Assembly: GCA_963745765.1 (NCBI GenBank)
Contig: CAVUYQ010000007.1
Coordinates: 1 to 64,000, forward strand
Source: Ww85 sp963745765
GTDB taxonomy: Bacteria > Desulfobacterota > Desulfobulbia > Desulfobulbales > Desulfocapsaceae
Direction: 5' to 3'
DNA length: 64,000 nt
Part shown: one piece after another, positions 9,010 to 17,722 of the stretch
Numbering within the stretch: the first letter of the stretch is position 1
Layout: each line of letters begins with the position of its first letter
The notes under the pieces: model-generated
Database searches by the model: none
What the model saw: the letters and a program-made list of their open reading frames with translations, nothing else
Told to the model about the DNA's origin: nothing
Position numbers and translations under genes: made by a program

Positions 9010-9993
9010 ATGATGAAAAATGAATCTTTCACGTGCAATCTTGTTACGTCTTTTTTCGCCACAGGTGTCACGGTATTGCTGCTTTGTTTTGCTGACCCCG
9101 CATTGTCTGCTCCGCAAGTAGGCGGCGCCATAGCAATCCCCGGAGGACAGGTTGCCGCAACGCCGATCTCTATTCCCCGGCCTATCAGGCTTGAGAAAAT
9201 GACGCAGCTGTCAGGCATCAACCAGTCGAACCAGGGTGCTGCCATGAGCCGAATACTGGCTCCCAGCGGCGGGCAGGAGACGATTGCAGCCTGTGAACTG
9301 GTGGCTATACGGGGCAGGGAAATTACCCTGCGCCTGCACTATCGTATCAACCCGGCAAGGACTCAGCCAATCTATGCGGGAGCCTGGCTCTATGATGCCT
9401 CCAGAAAGAGTATTGATGCGGGTTATAAGCCGGTTGCCATCGGTGCATTACCGGATGGCAGTGTGGACGTGGTTCTGGTACTACCTGAACATGATTTTCG
9501 CTCTGCGCATGTGATGACGTTTCTGATGGAATCGGGTCAGCCCGTCTTCGTCAACGGTCGTTTTAAAATGGCCTATAGCTGGAACGGGAAAACACTGAGC
9601 GCTATGGGTGAAGAGCTCAAGATTGCAGGCACTGCTCCGGCAGCCTCGCAGCCGTTGAGTGACACCGCCTTTTGCAAAGAATATGCCGACACTGCCGTGA
9701 CCCAGTACAACGATGCAATAGCCAACGACCTCCCGGGTATCGTTGCACCGGTCTGGAGCGGCGATGCTCAAGGTCACTACGACTGGTGCCTCGGAGTCCC
9801 CCGGGAGAATGCCAGGCAAGGAACGGCGCTGCGGCAGGGACATCTCGATCGCTATAAAGTCATCAGCCAGAAAGATGCAACTCAGCATAAAGCTATTGAT
9901 AATACAAATCAAAAAGCACTTCAGCCCATGGGTAAAGCAATGGTTATAAAACCGCTAGCCACTAAGAGTTTTGACCCGGGCCGGGGACCATGA
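9010..9993 (+). CDS. Exported protein with one C-terminal Cys/Trp repeat, function unknown
   Basis: The start is ATG at 9010 behind an excellent ribosome site (accaggaggagtcaATG). The frame is open further upstream, but that part has no such signal. The 327-residue product has a signal peptide ending near ADPALSA. A beta-rich middle domain (EITLRLHYRINPARTQPIYAGAW) is followed at about residue 222 by one copy of the repeat shared with the 988-residue protein: FCKEYADTAVTQ ... PVWSGDAQGHYDWC. The tail is rich in Lys, Gln and Ala. It is close behind the upstream genes on the same strand and is probably co-transcribed. The shared repeat argues for a common location or binding partner; the function is unknown. 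Confidence 0.83.
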   Translation: MMKNESFTCNLVTSFFATGVTVLLLCFADPALSAPQVGGAIAIPGGQVAATPISIPRPIRLEKMTQLSGINQSNQGAAMSRILAPSGGQETIAACELVAIRGREITLRLHYRINPARTQPIYAGAWLYDASRKSIDAGYKPVAIGALPDGSVDVVLVLPEHDFRSAHVMTFLMESGQPVFVNGRFKMAYSWNGKTLSAMGEELKIAGTAPAASQPLSDTAFCKEYADTAVTQYNDAIANDLPGIVAPVWSGDAQGHYDWCLGVPRENARQGTALRQGHLDRYKVISQKDATQHKAIDNTNQKALQPMGKAMVIKPLATKSFDPGRGP

Positions 9994-10015
9994 ACCGGTC
10001 CTGAGGCGAGCGCAG

Positions 10016-11309
10016 GTGAGCAAGAAAAAGAGGTTGAAAACCTTGCTGAAAGTGATTTCGGCTTCTTTTTTTTCAATTGCAGCATGGGGAGTCCTATCGT
10101 GGGCAGCAGCAGACGATACGAAGCGGTATACCTACCCTGCCGAATGGCAACCGCATGACGCAATCTGGATCGGCTTTAGAACAGCCTCGGAAGGTATTGT
10201 CCACGAACCGCTCCTGCAACAGATGCTGAAGGCGCTGTCACATCATGTTCCGGTCAAAATCGTTGTAGAAGACAGAAGCCTGCTCCCCGAAGGGAAATCA
10301 TATTTTTCTCTTATAGGGTTGGATCCTTCTGCTTTTACCATCATTGAACAGGACCCGGTTGATTTCTGGTTCCGTGATCCCGGGCCACTCTTTCTGGTAA
10401 AAGACAAACATCACCTTGGGGTAGCCGATTTTTTGTTCAGCAATTACCAGAACGTTGTGCCGCATCTGTTTTCACCCTAAAGCTAAACTTCATGGAACAA
10501 TTGATGAAGCAATTGCCCGCCAGTTGGCCTTGCCCTTGATCGAATCCCGTGCCGTACTTGAAGGTGGAGCCTTTGAGGTCAACGGCAGCGGCACGATTTT
10601 GCTGACTGGAGCGACAAGACAAAGAAATCCGGATCTTTCCCTGGCAGAGCTGGAAATCGAAATTCTGACAACACTGGGTCAGCAGAAAATCGTGTGGCTG
10701 GGTGCTGGCCTAGCTGAAGACCCTCTCGGGTTTACCCGAATTAAAGGAAAATATTGGGGGAGAGGGACTGGGGGGCATACAGACGAGTTCGTCCGGTTCG
10801 TTGATGACACAACCGTTCTCTTAGCGTGGCCGTCAGCCGATGAACAAAATGAAAACAACCCGTTCTTCAGTATCAATTCATCACGGATGGCGCTAAACCT
10901 ATCTTTGCTGGACAAGGCAACGAATCAGGACGGGAAGCCCTTTACTATCATAAAGTTCCCCGTTCCGGATCCTCTCGTAACTCCATACACTATCAATAAT
11001 GAGGAAATTGATTTTTTCCGGAAGCAAGACGAAACCCTGGAGGCTGGAGATTCCATTTTTTTGACAGCGGTCGCAAGCTACCTCAACTATGTCATCACTA
11101 ATGACGTGATCTTGCTTCCTGCCTACTGGAAAGAAGGAAAATCATACCGCCAGAAAGAAAAAGATCAGATGGCGAAAAAGATCATGCAAAGATATTTTTC
11201 AAATCGAGAAATTATCCAAATCGACCCGACGTCTCTGAACTTTTTCGGCGGGGGCATGCATTGCATAACCCAGCAACAGCCAAAGATACATTTAACAAAG
11301 CTACCTTGA
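10016..11309 (+). pseudogene. Exported agmatine / peptidyl-arginine deiminase family protein, one frameshift
   Basis: GTG at 10016 follows GAGG eight bases upstream and begins a signal peptide (MSKKKRLKTLLKVISASFF ... WAAA). The family (PAD_porph, PF04371) includes cytoplasmic agmatine deiminase and the exported peptidylarginine deiminase of Porphyromonas; it converts guanidino groups to ureido groups with release of ammonia. Signature residues are present: WFRDPGP, GGHTDEFVRF (catalytic His and Asp) and the terminal GGGMHC nucleophile Cys. Frame one ends at about 10480 (NVVPHLFSP then stop). KAKLHGTIDEAIARQ continues in the next frame, so one base has been lost or gained near 10475-10485. 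The stop at 11307-11309 lies within the adjoining family A element. Export is unusual for an agmatine deiminase and suggests an extracytoplasmic substrate. Confidence 0.82.
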
Positions 11310-11372
11310 AAAATCATCTTTTTGCCCCACCTCTGCGTTACGTGCGAATATTTTATCCTCGGAATATCAGAT
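11299..11372. repeat. Dispersed element family A, truncated copy 2
   Basis: The first half only: gctaccttgaaaaatc, cttttt, ctctgcgttacg, ttttatcctcggaatat. It matches the left half of the copies at 4647 and 29072 and stops around 11372. It supplies the last bases and the stop codon of the deiminase gene and abuts the truncated protease-like ORF, so it sits at a break point between two damaged genes. Confidence 0.7.
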
Positions 11373-11374
11373 AA

Positions 11375-11707
11375 CTGAGTCAGTCTTTCAACCTGGACTC
11401 GGTTGCCGGTAATGGCGCAAGGACGGCCGGTTGGGACTGTGATGACTATGCGATTGCGGCCTTGCTCCCTTTAAGAAAATATGCTTTCGGTGTCATGTTT
11501 GTAACTACGGCAAATGGCAATCGACATGCCCTGAATGTCTTCGTAAATCGCAGGCGGGAAGTTGTCTATTGGGAGCCGCAAACCCGGCAATATTACCAAG
11601 GGCAGTTTCACCGGCCAGATTTAATTGTTTTCCTGGTAATTTCTAAGGCAATAGGCAACCTTGATAATTGTCCTTTGTATCTTCCCCTGACAGACACCCG
11701 GAAATAG
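11375..11707 (+). pseudogene. Truncated papain/transglutaminase-like cysteine protease domain
   Basis: The open frame runs from just after a TAA at 11372-11374 to TAG at 11705-11707, about 110 residues. No start codon has a ribosome site, so the N-terminus appears lost at the adjacent element. Visible residues fit a papain-like fold: Cys in WDCDDYAIAALLP, His in RHALNVFVN, and an acidic or amide third residue in VYWEPQTRQYY. CDD[YF]A with HALN and EPQT recalls bacterial transglutaminase-like cysteine peptidases and lectin-linked C-terminal peptidases. Which subfamily is uncertain. It lies at the end of the exported-protein island and may once have been exported too. Confidence 0.55.
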
Positions 11708-11955
11708 GGATATTTATAGTCCGTAATATTGTCGGCAATTTTGTAATTATTATTGTTGACGATTGTGCTGGTGAGCGTATATGTTGAATACATATTCGCG
11801 GAAGGGTGTTGGACGTCATCGGTATTCTCGGGCAGTACGCATCCTGATGATGCTCATCGCCGTTGGCTGGACAGATTGGCCAGATACCGAACCGATTTCC
11901 GCCAGCGAAAAATAGCCACAGGCCTGTCAACCAAATTACAGAGGAAGAACCAGCG

Positions 11956-12615
11956 GTGAGTCGGGAATCTCGTTCACAGAACAATATTCAGCTTATCGTA
12001 CGTGCGCTTGAAGTCGATATTGTTCTCGGTCGCCTCTACCCTCGGGAACGGTTGGTCGAGGAGCAGCTGGCCAAACGTTTTGACACGACACGCCATGTTG
12101 TCCGGCAGGCATTATCTGAGTTGGAAATGGCCGGACTCCTGGTGCATGAGGCAAACAAGGGAACCTCTGTTTGTGAATACAGCGCCGACGAAGTTAATCA
12201 GCTCTACCAGATGCGTGAGTTTATCGAACACCAGGCTGCGATGCTGATCCCCCTTCCTATCCCCCCTGCCGGCGTCCTGCAGCTCAAAGAAATTTGCGAG
12301 ATTCATGCCGATGCTATTGACAGATCCGACATGATGAAGGTTGTTGCGGCAAACAAGGAGTTTCACCAGGTATTGTACCGAATGTGCGGCAATGTGTTTC
12401 TGGCCGATGTTATTGATGAGATGGCAAAAAAATCGAACCTGGTTCGATTTACCTCCGGAACCGATTTGAATCGCCTCAGGCAGGCCCGCGACGAACATTT
12501 CCAGATACTTGAAGCGTTAAAGAATGAAGATAATCTTGTACTCGCCGAACTCTGTGTAAAACATCTGCAGCCCTCGCGTCTCATGTATCTGGAAAAACGG
12601 GGGCATCTGTCATGA
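11956..12615 (+). CDS. GntR-family (FadR/FCD) transcriptional regulator
   Basis: GTG at 11956 has a good ribosome site (gaggaagaaccagcgGTG); the frame upstream of it is not protein-like. The 219-residue product has an N-terminal winged helix (VRALEVDIVLGRLYPRERLVEEQLA, TRHVVRQALSELEMAGLL, about residues 15-75) and an all-helical FCD effector domain from about 90. Candidate metal/ligand residues are in EFIEHQAA, ANKEFHQVLY and RDEHFQILEAL. FCD regulators usually bind organic acids and repress adjacent catabolic genes. It is encoded just before the UxaA-TctCBA-LarA operon on the same strand and is probably its regulator. The 197-base gap to the next gene is the likely operator region. Confidence 0.88.
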   Translation: MSRESRSQNNIQLIVRALEVDIVLGRLYPRERLVEEQLAKRFDTTRHVVRQALSELEMAGLLVHEANKGTSVCEYSADEVNQLYQMREFIEHQAAMLIPLPIPPAGVLQLKEICEIHADAIDRSDMMKVVAANKEFHQVLYRMCGNVFLADVIDEMAKKSNLVRFTSGTDLNRLRQARDEHFQILEALKNEDNLVLAELCVKHLQPSRLMYLEKRGHLS

Positions 12616-12812
12616 TAAAAGGGGAAAACAGCGTGCATTGCTGCCAGGTTGCCCCGGGTTATCAAGCGGACCAGGAGCCCTTAAAAAAGAAAAGGGAGAG
12701 ATCGCTTCAACGATCATTCCAATTTTCAAGCAGTAGTGTGTGATTTACATGTTATAACGGAAACAGGTCAAGAGACGTTATTTATTAATTTAGTCAGGGG
12801 CCAGGAAGCATT

Positions 12813-14387
12813 GTGCAGCGATTGGCCGGGAAAACAATGATGGATAAAAAAACGCAAAAGAAAATATCTGGTTCGGTGATTCGCCTGCACCCTGAGGATA
12901 ATGTTGTTATCGCGGTTAAAGAGATTGGTGTGGGTGAGGCTATTCCCAGTGAAAATATTACCAGCCTCCACCTGATATCCGCCGGTCACAAAATTGCGAC
13001 AAGCCCCATCTCCAAGGGGGCGCCAATTCGAAAATACAATACGGTCATCGGCTTTGCCGGTTGTGACATAGTGCCGGGCAGTTCCGTTCACAATCACAAT
13101 GTTGTCTTCCGCGACATTGATCGTGACTACGCCTACGCAAGTGAATACCAGCCGACCGAATTTGTTCCCGAGGCGGAACGTGCCACCTTCGAGGGGATCG
13201 TTCGCGATGACGGCAGGGTTGCGACCCGCAACTATATCGGCATCTGTTCGACGGTTAACTGTTCGGCAACGGTCGTCAGGAAAATCGCCGAGTGGTTTAC
13301 ACCCGAACGGTTGGCCGATTATCCGAACGTGGACGGCGTTGTTGCCTTCAGTCACCCGCTCGGCTGCGGCTGCGAGATGACCGGGGATGCGATGGACCAG
13401 CTGCGCCGGACCATTGCCGGATATATTACCCATGTCAATCTGGCAGCGACCCTGATCGTCGGTCTTGGCTGTGAACGCAATCTGATATCCGAACTGGTGA
13501 AGATTCACAATCTCAAAGTTGGCCCGAAATTACAGACTTTCATCATGCAGGAGGTCGGCGGCACACGAAAAACAATTGAAGCCGGTGTGGCGGCGGTCAA
13601 CGACCTCCTGCCGGAAGCCAACCGGGTCAAGCGTCAAACCGTTTCTGCGAGTCATCTGACGGTCGGCCTTGAGTGCGGCGGATCCGACGGCTTTTCCTCT
13701 ATTACGGCAAATCCGGCGCTTGGCGCAGCTGCAGACATACTGGTGCGGCATGGTGGCACTGCCATTCTCACGGAAACCCCGGAAATTTATGGTGCCGAAC
13801 ACACCCTGACCCGGCGGGCCGTATCGGTTGAAGTGGGTAAAAAGCTCATTGAGCGAATACGCTGGTGGAAAGATGTCTACGCCGTCGGGCGTGATGTGCA
13901 GATTAATGGTGTCGTCAGTCCCGGCAATCAGGTCGGAGGATTGGCGAACATCCTCGAGAAGTCACTGGGCTCTGCAATGAAGGGTGGTACCGGTCCGCTC
14001 ATGGAGGTGTATAAATATGCCGAAACGGTCGAGACTAAAGGGCTCGTTTTCATGGATACGCCGGGTTACGACCCGCCGTCCGTCACCGGCCAGATAGCGG
14101 GAGGCGCAACATTGATTGCCTTTACTACCGGTCGTGGTTCGATGTTTGGTTCAAAACCGTCCCCTTGTATTAAGCTGGCTACCAACACGCCGATGTATCA
14201 ATGGCTGGAAGAGGATATGGATATCAATTGCGGGGAAATCCTTGATGGCGGCAAAACCGTTGAAGAAATGGGTCAGGCTATTTTCGAGCTCATGCTTGCA
14301 ACGGCCTCCGGCAAGAAGAGCAAAAGTGAACTGCTCGGCCTTGGGGACAACGAGTTCGCTATCTGGGATATCGGCATTATGGGCTGA
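12813..14387 (+). CDS. UxaA-family dehydratase/lyase (altronate/galactarate dehydratase or sulfolactate sulfo-lyase type)
   Basis: The 524-residue protein has an N-terminal SAF domain (IRLHPEDNVVIAVKEIGVGE, about 20-100) and a C-terminal D-galactarate dehydratase/altronate hydrolase domain from about 115. Family motifs include ICSTVNCSATVV, SHPLGCGCE, GLGCERN, LECGGSDGFS, FTTGRGSMFGSKPSP and the metal-region Cys/His residues. The family eliminates water from sugar acids, or sulfite from (R)-sulfolactate (SuyAB, where the two domains are usually separate proteins). The start used is GTG at 12813 with AGGAAG upstream; ATG at 12837 is possible. It is first in an operon with a TTT importer and a LarA homologue, so its substrate is probably an imported 2-hydroxy acid. 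Which one cannot be decided from sequence alone. Confidence 0.88.
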   Translation: MQRLAGKTMMDKKTQKKISGSVIRLHPEDNVVIAVKEIGVGEAIPSENITSLHLISAGHKIATSPISKGAPIRKYNTVIGFAGCDIVPGSSVHNHNVVFRDIDRDYAYASEYQPTEFVPEAERATFEGIVRDDGRVATRNYIGICSTVNCSATVVRKIAEWFTPERLADYPNVDGVVAFSHPLGCGCEMTGDAMDQLRRTIAGYITHVNLAATLIVGLGCERNLISELVKIHNLKVGPKLQTFIMQEVGGTRKTIEAGVAAVNDLLPEANRVKRQTVSASHLTVGLECGGSDGFSSITANPALGAAADILVRHGGTAILTETPEIYGAEHTLTRRAVSVEVGKKLIERIRWWKDVYAVGRDVQINGVVSPGNQVGGLANILEKSLGSAMKGGTGPLMEVYKYAETVETKGLVFMDTPGYDPPSVTGQIAGGATLIAFTTGRGSMFGSKPSPCIKLATNTPMYQWLEEDMDINCGEILDGGKTVEEMGQAIFELMLATASGKKSKSELLGLGDNEFAIWDIGIMG

Positions 14388-14563
14388 CGACGCGATACTC
14401 GGCCGAATACGATGACGGCAATAGTTGGGGAAGGTGATCCCTGCCCGGCCATCATTTCAGCTGAAAAAAGGCAGTCTGTATTGTCGGGAATCATCTGTAT
14501 GGGCCGCGGCTTCAGAGCCGCATAATAAAAATCCGTAGTGTTAAAACACAGGGAGAAAATCAA

Positions 14564-15553
14564 ATGGGTCAAAAAAGAAAAGTTACCGTACTGACGCTGA
14601 TTGCAACGCTTGCTCTGGGAGGACTGTTCGCTGCATCGACAATGGCAGCTGATTACCCCGACAAATCGATTTCGGTTCTTCAGGGATTCAAGGCCGGTGG
14701 CGGAAGTGATGCCCTTGCTCAATTGACAGAGCCATTTCTCGAAAAGTATATCGGTGAGAGCTTTGTCAATCAGTATATTCCGGGAGCAACGGGAGCCATA
14801 GCCTGGACACAGCTCGCGAAACAAACGAAACCCGATGGCTACACCATATCCATCACCAACACCCCGATGTTGATGACCAATTACATCATGAATCAGGAAA
14901 TCAAGTACAACATCAACGAGTTGACTCCTCTCGCCAACGTGGTCACCGATCCCGGAATTATCGTCGTCAGCAAGGACAGTCCGTACAAAACAGTTCAGGA
15001 GTTTTTTGAAGCAGCAAAGAAAAATCCGGGTACTCTTACCGTAGGAAATTCCGGAATCGGCGGCGATGATTTCTTCACGACACTGATAGTCGAGAAGGCC
15101 ACCGGCCTGAAATTCCAGATGATTCCATTCCAGGGTGACGGTCCCTCCTGGCAGGCAGCCATGGGAAACAAAATTGATGCGAGTTTCAACAATCTCGGCA
15201 TCACCTTCCCGCAGATCAAGGCCGGCAACCTGCGGGCCCTGGTGCTTTTCGCTCCTGAGCGCAACGCCAATATACCAGACGTTCCAACCTTGAAAGAGAT
15301 CGGCTTTGACGTCTCATCCGGCTCGTCACGCGGCTACAGCGCACCGAAAGGTATCCCCGCTGCAGCACGGGATGCTCTTATCAAGGCCTTCCGCCAGATG
15401 GGAGATGATCCGGAGTTTGCCAAGAAAGCTGCGGAACGGGCACTGACCCTCGACCTGAAATATGGTGATGACTACACCGCCTACCTGCAGAATCAGGAAG
15501 TAGTATTTGGTAAAATCTGGGACGAAGTAAAAGGTCAATATAAGGCTAAATAA
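14564..15553 (+). CDS. tctC: TctC-type periplasmic solute-binding protein of a TTT transporter
   Basis: The 329-residue protein has a signal peptide (VLTLIATLALGGLFAASTMAA) and begins mature at about DYPDKSISVLQGFKAGGGSDALA, the usual TctC ligand-loop start. Further family features are PGATGAIAWTQLAKQ, TVGNSGIGGDDFF and the C-terminal GYSAPKGIPAAARDALIKAF. A ribosome site (cacagggagaaaatcaaATG) fixes the start. The protein captures a carboxylate in the periplasm and delivers it to TctAB. A very stable hairpin between this gene and tctB probably raises its expression relative to the membrane subunits. Confidence 0.94.
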   Translation: MGQKRKVTVLTLIATLALGGLFAASTMAADYPDKSISVLQGFKAGGGSDALAQLTEPFLEKYIGESFVNQYIPGATGAIAWTQLAKQTKPDGYTISITNTPMLMTNYIMNQEIKYNINELTPLANVVTDPGIIVVSKDSPYKTVQEFFEAAKKNPGTLTVGNSGIGGDDFFTTLIVEKATGLKFQMIPFQGDGPSWQAAMGNKIDASFNNLGITFPQIKAGNLRALVLFAPERNANIPDVPTLKEIGFDVSSGSSRGYSAPKGIPAAARDALIKAFRQMGDDPEFAKKAAERALTLDLKYGDDYTAYLQNQEVVFGKIWDEVKGQYKAK

Positions 15554-15559
15554 GGACTG

Positions 15560-15602
15560 AGCCCTGCAAGGGGATGGATCAGGTTCATCCCCTTGCAGGG
15601 CT
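15560..15602 (+). promoter_or_regulatory. 17-bp perfect hairpin between tctC and tctB
   Basis: Arms agccctgcaaggggatg (15560-15576) and catccccttgcagggct (15586-15602) pair perfectly around a 9-base loop. No T-run follows, and tctB starts 15 bases later, so it is not a full terminator. Such intercistronic hairpins after binding-protein genes usually protect the upstream mRNA from 3' exonucleases and give excess binding protein. Confidence 0.8.
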
Positions 15603-15617
15603 TCTGGAGAGATCATA

Positions 15618-16106
15618 ATGAGAAAGCTCATCCCGTATGCCCTGTTCGCGGGAGTCATTGGTTTCGTCGCAATTATCTTGTACATGGACACCCTGCATAT
15701 GACGAAGGCGGCCTACCAGCTGCCCCGGCTCGTTATCATTCTGGTATTGGCTCTTTTGATCCTGATGATTGTCGAACGGTTTATTCAGATCAGGAAAAAA
15801 ACGCTTATCAAGGAAAGTGACGAAGGCCCTGATCCAATCGGGGAACCGGAGGAAATCATTGACGGAGTCGTCAGCCCTACCCGTATCGCGGTGTTCATTG
15901 TTCTGCTTATAGCTTACGTGGCGACAATAAAACCATTAGGGTATTTCATCGCCACCCCGTTGTTTCTTATTGGCATCATGGGTTATCTGCGTGCGACGAG
16001 CATGTTCCGGATCGTTCTTATTGCCGTCGGTTTCACCGGATTTGTCTATTTTTTATTCGTCCTGTTTCTGAACCTGCCGGTACCGATGGGAATACTGGCC
16101 TCGTAA
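15618..16106 (+). CDS. tctB: TctB-type small membrane subunit of TTT transporter
   Basis: The 162-residue membrane protein has about four hydrophobic segments: YALFAGVIGFVAIILYMDT, LVIILVLALLILMIV, IAVFIVLLIAYVATI and the C-terminal IVLIAVGFTGFVYFLFVLFLNLPVPMG. That layout and the terminal NLPVP motif are typical of TctB. It begins at ATG with GGAGAG upstream and lies 13 bases before tctA. It works with TctA and TctC as a secondary, ion-driven uptake system. Confidence 0.9.
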   Translation: MRKLIPYALFAGVIGFVAIILYMDTLHMTKAAYQLPRLVIILVLALLILMIVERFIQIRKKTLIKESDEGPDPIGEPEEIIDGVVSPTRIAVFIVLLIAYVATIKPLGYFIATPLFLIGIMGYLRATSMFRIVLIAVGFTGFVYFLFVLFLNLPVPMGILAS

Positions 16107-16119
16107 AAGGAGTGATCTC

Positions 16120-17643
16120 GTGATTTTCGATGCTATCCTTACTGGTTTGACAGGAGTCATGACTCCTCTCAACCTGTTACTCGTCGCTGGCGGAACGACA
16201 ATCGGCATGTTCGTCGGAGCAATGCCCGGACTCTCTGCAACCATGGCGATAGCGCTTCTGCTGCCTCTGACGTTCCCGCTGCCTCCCGCGTCTGGTCTGT
16301 CTCTGCTCGCCTCGCTCTATATGGGCGCCATGTACGGCGGCTCTATCGCCGCCATCCTGCTCAGGACGCCGGGCACACCGGCGGCGGCAGCTACCATACT
16401 TGACGGCTATCCGATGGCCCAGAAGGGACAGGCAGGCAAAGCGCTGGGTGTATCCCTGGTAGCATCCTTCATCGGCGGTGTCATCAGCAGTATCGCACTC
16501 TTGACCGTGGCGCCGATTCTTGGCCAGGTCGCCTTGCAGTTCGGGCCGGTGGAACTCTTTTCTGTTGCCGTACTCGGCCTGACCATCATTGCCTCGCTGT
16601 CCCGCGGCTCAACAATTCTGGGTCTTCTCTCCGGGTCGATAGGCGTTCTTGTGGCGATGGTCGGCATGGACAATATTACCGGCACGCCGCGATTTACTTT
16701 CGGGAACATCAACCTGTTCGGCGGCATTTCATTTATCGTGGCATTGATAGGTATATTCTCCATTCCACAGGCCATCAGATTGATTGAAAGGAAAGGTGTC
16801 TCAGAGCGAAAAACCGTGGTAAACAGCATTACAGACCGAATGCTGCCGACCTGGATTGAATTCCGGGCGCTGATTAAGACCATTATCCGTTCCTCGTTCA
16901 TCGGAATATTTACCGGCATCATTCCGGGAACCGGCGGTGACACCGCCTGCTGGTTCGGATACAATGAAGCGAAGCGCTTCTCAAAAGAAAAGGAAAAATT
17001 CGGCACCGGACATCCGGAAGGAGTTGCGGCTGCGGAAGCCGCCAACAACGCCGTCGTTGGCGGGTCACTGATCCCAACCATATCGCTCGGGATACCGGGA
17101 AGTTCCTCCACGGCGGTCCTCATGGGCGGGTTGATGGTGCACGGCATCATGCCGGGGCCGACGCTGATGACCGAGTACGCCGATGTGACCTACACCCTGA
17201 TCTGGGCGGTCATGCTTTCAAATTTTGCCATATTCTTTGTCGGCCTGTTCATGACCCGCTTGTGCATCCATGTAACGCGGGTTAAGGATACGATCATGGC
17301 ACCACTGATTATCGTCTTGTGCGTTATCGGTTCCTTTTCCATAAATAACAACATATTCGATGTATTCATCATGCTCAGCTTCGGGTTTCTCGGCTACATC
17401 ATGGACCGGTTGAAAATTCCGCCGGCGCCACTTGTCGTCGGACTTATACTTGGCAACCTGCTCAATGTAAGCCTGCACCAATCGCTAATGATCGGCCATG
17501 GCAGCTGGCTTGTTTTCCTGAAAAGCCCCATATCGGCAGTTCTTCTAGCCCTGGCTGTGTTTTCGATTCTCCAGAGCACACCGTTATTCGGCTGGCTGCG
17601 CAAGTTCATGAAGACCAGCAGAAAGCATGGACAGCCTGAATAA
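16120..17643 (+). CDS. tctA: TctA-type large membrane subunit of TTT transporter
   Basis: The 507-residue polytopic protein starts at GTG with a strong site (aaaaggagtgatctcGTG). Family signatures are present: GAMPGLSATMAIALLLPLTF, YMGAMYGGSIAAILLRTPGTP, GIIPGTGGDTACWFGYNEAKR and SLIPTISLGIPGSSSTAVLMG. About twelve membrane segments can be traced. It is the translocating subunit for the same carboxylate bound by TctC. Confidence 0.95.
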   Translation: MIFDAILTGLTGVMTPLNLLLVAGGTTIGMFVGAMPGLSATMAIALLLPLTFPLPPASGLSLLASLYMGAMYGGSIAAILLRTPGTPAAAATILDGYPMAQKGQAGKALGVSLVASFIGGVISSIALLTVAPILGQVALQFGPVELFSVAVLGLTIIASLSRGSTILGLLSGSIGVLVAMVGMDNITGTPRFTFGNINLFGGISFIVALIGIFSIPQAIRLIERKGVSERKTVVNSITDRMLPTWIEFRALIKTIIRSSFIGIFTGIIPGTGGDTACWFGYNEAKRFSKEKEKFGTGHPEGVAAAEAANNAVVGGSLIPTISLGIPGSSSTAVLMGGLMVHGIMPGPTLMTEYADVTYTLIWAVMLSNFAIFFVGLFMTRLCIHVTRVKDTIMAPLIIVLCVIGSFSINNNIFDVFIMLSFGFLGYIMDRLKIPPAPLVVGLILGNLLNVSLHQSLMIGHGSWLVFLKSPISAVLLALAVFSILQSTPLFGWLRKFMKTSRKHGQPE

Positions 17644-17722
17644 AGGAAAGACCCGGCGGGGCAGCATACCGCTATTTAATTGTTGGTTCACCTATGGTTT
17701 ATCAAATTAATGGAGTAACAAC

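Noticed and set aside
12813..14387. Firm naming of the UxaA-family enzyme as SuyAB or altronate dehydratase
   Set aside because: Both belong to one family and the motifs visible do not separate them; only phylogeny or assay could.
13099..14824. Overlapping ORFs inside the UxaA and TctC genes
   Set aside because: These are shadows in GC-rich coding DNA; the annotated frames carry full family motifs.
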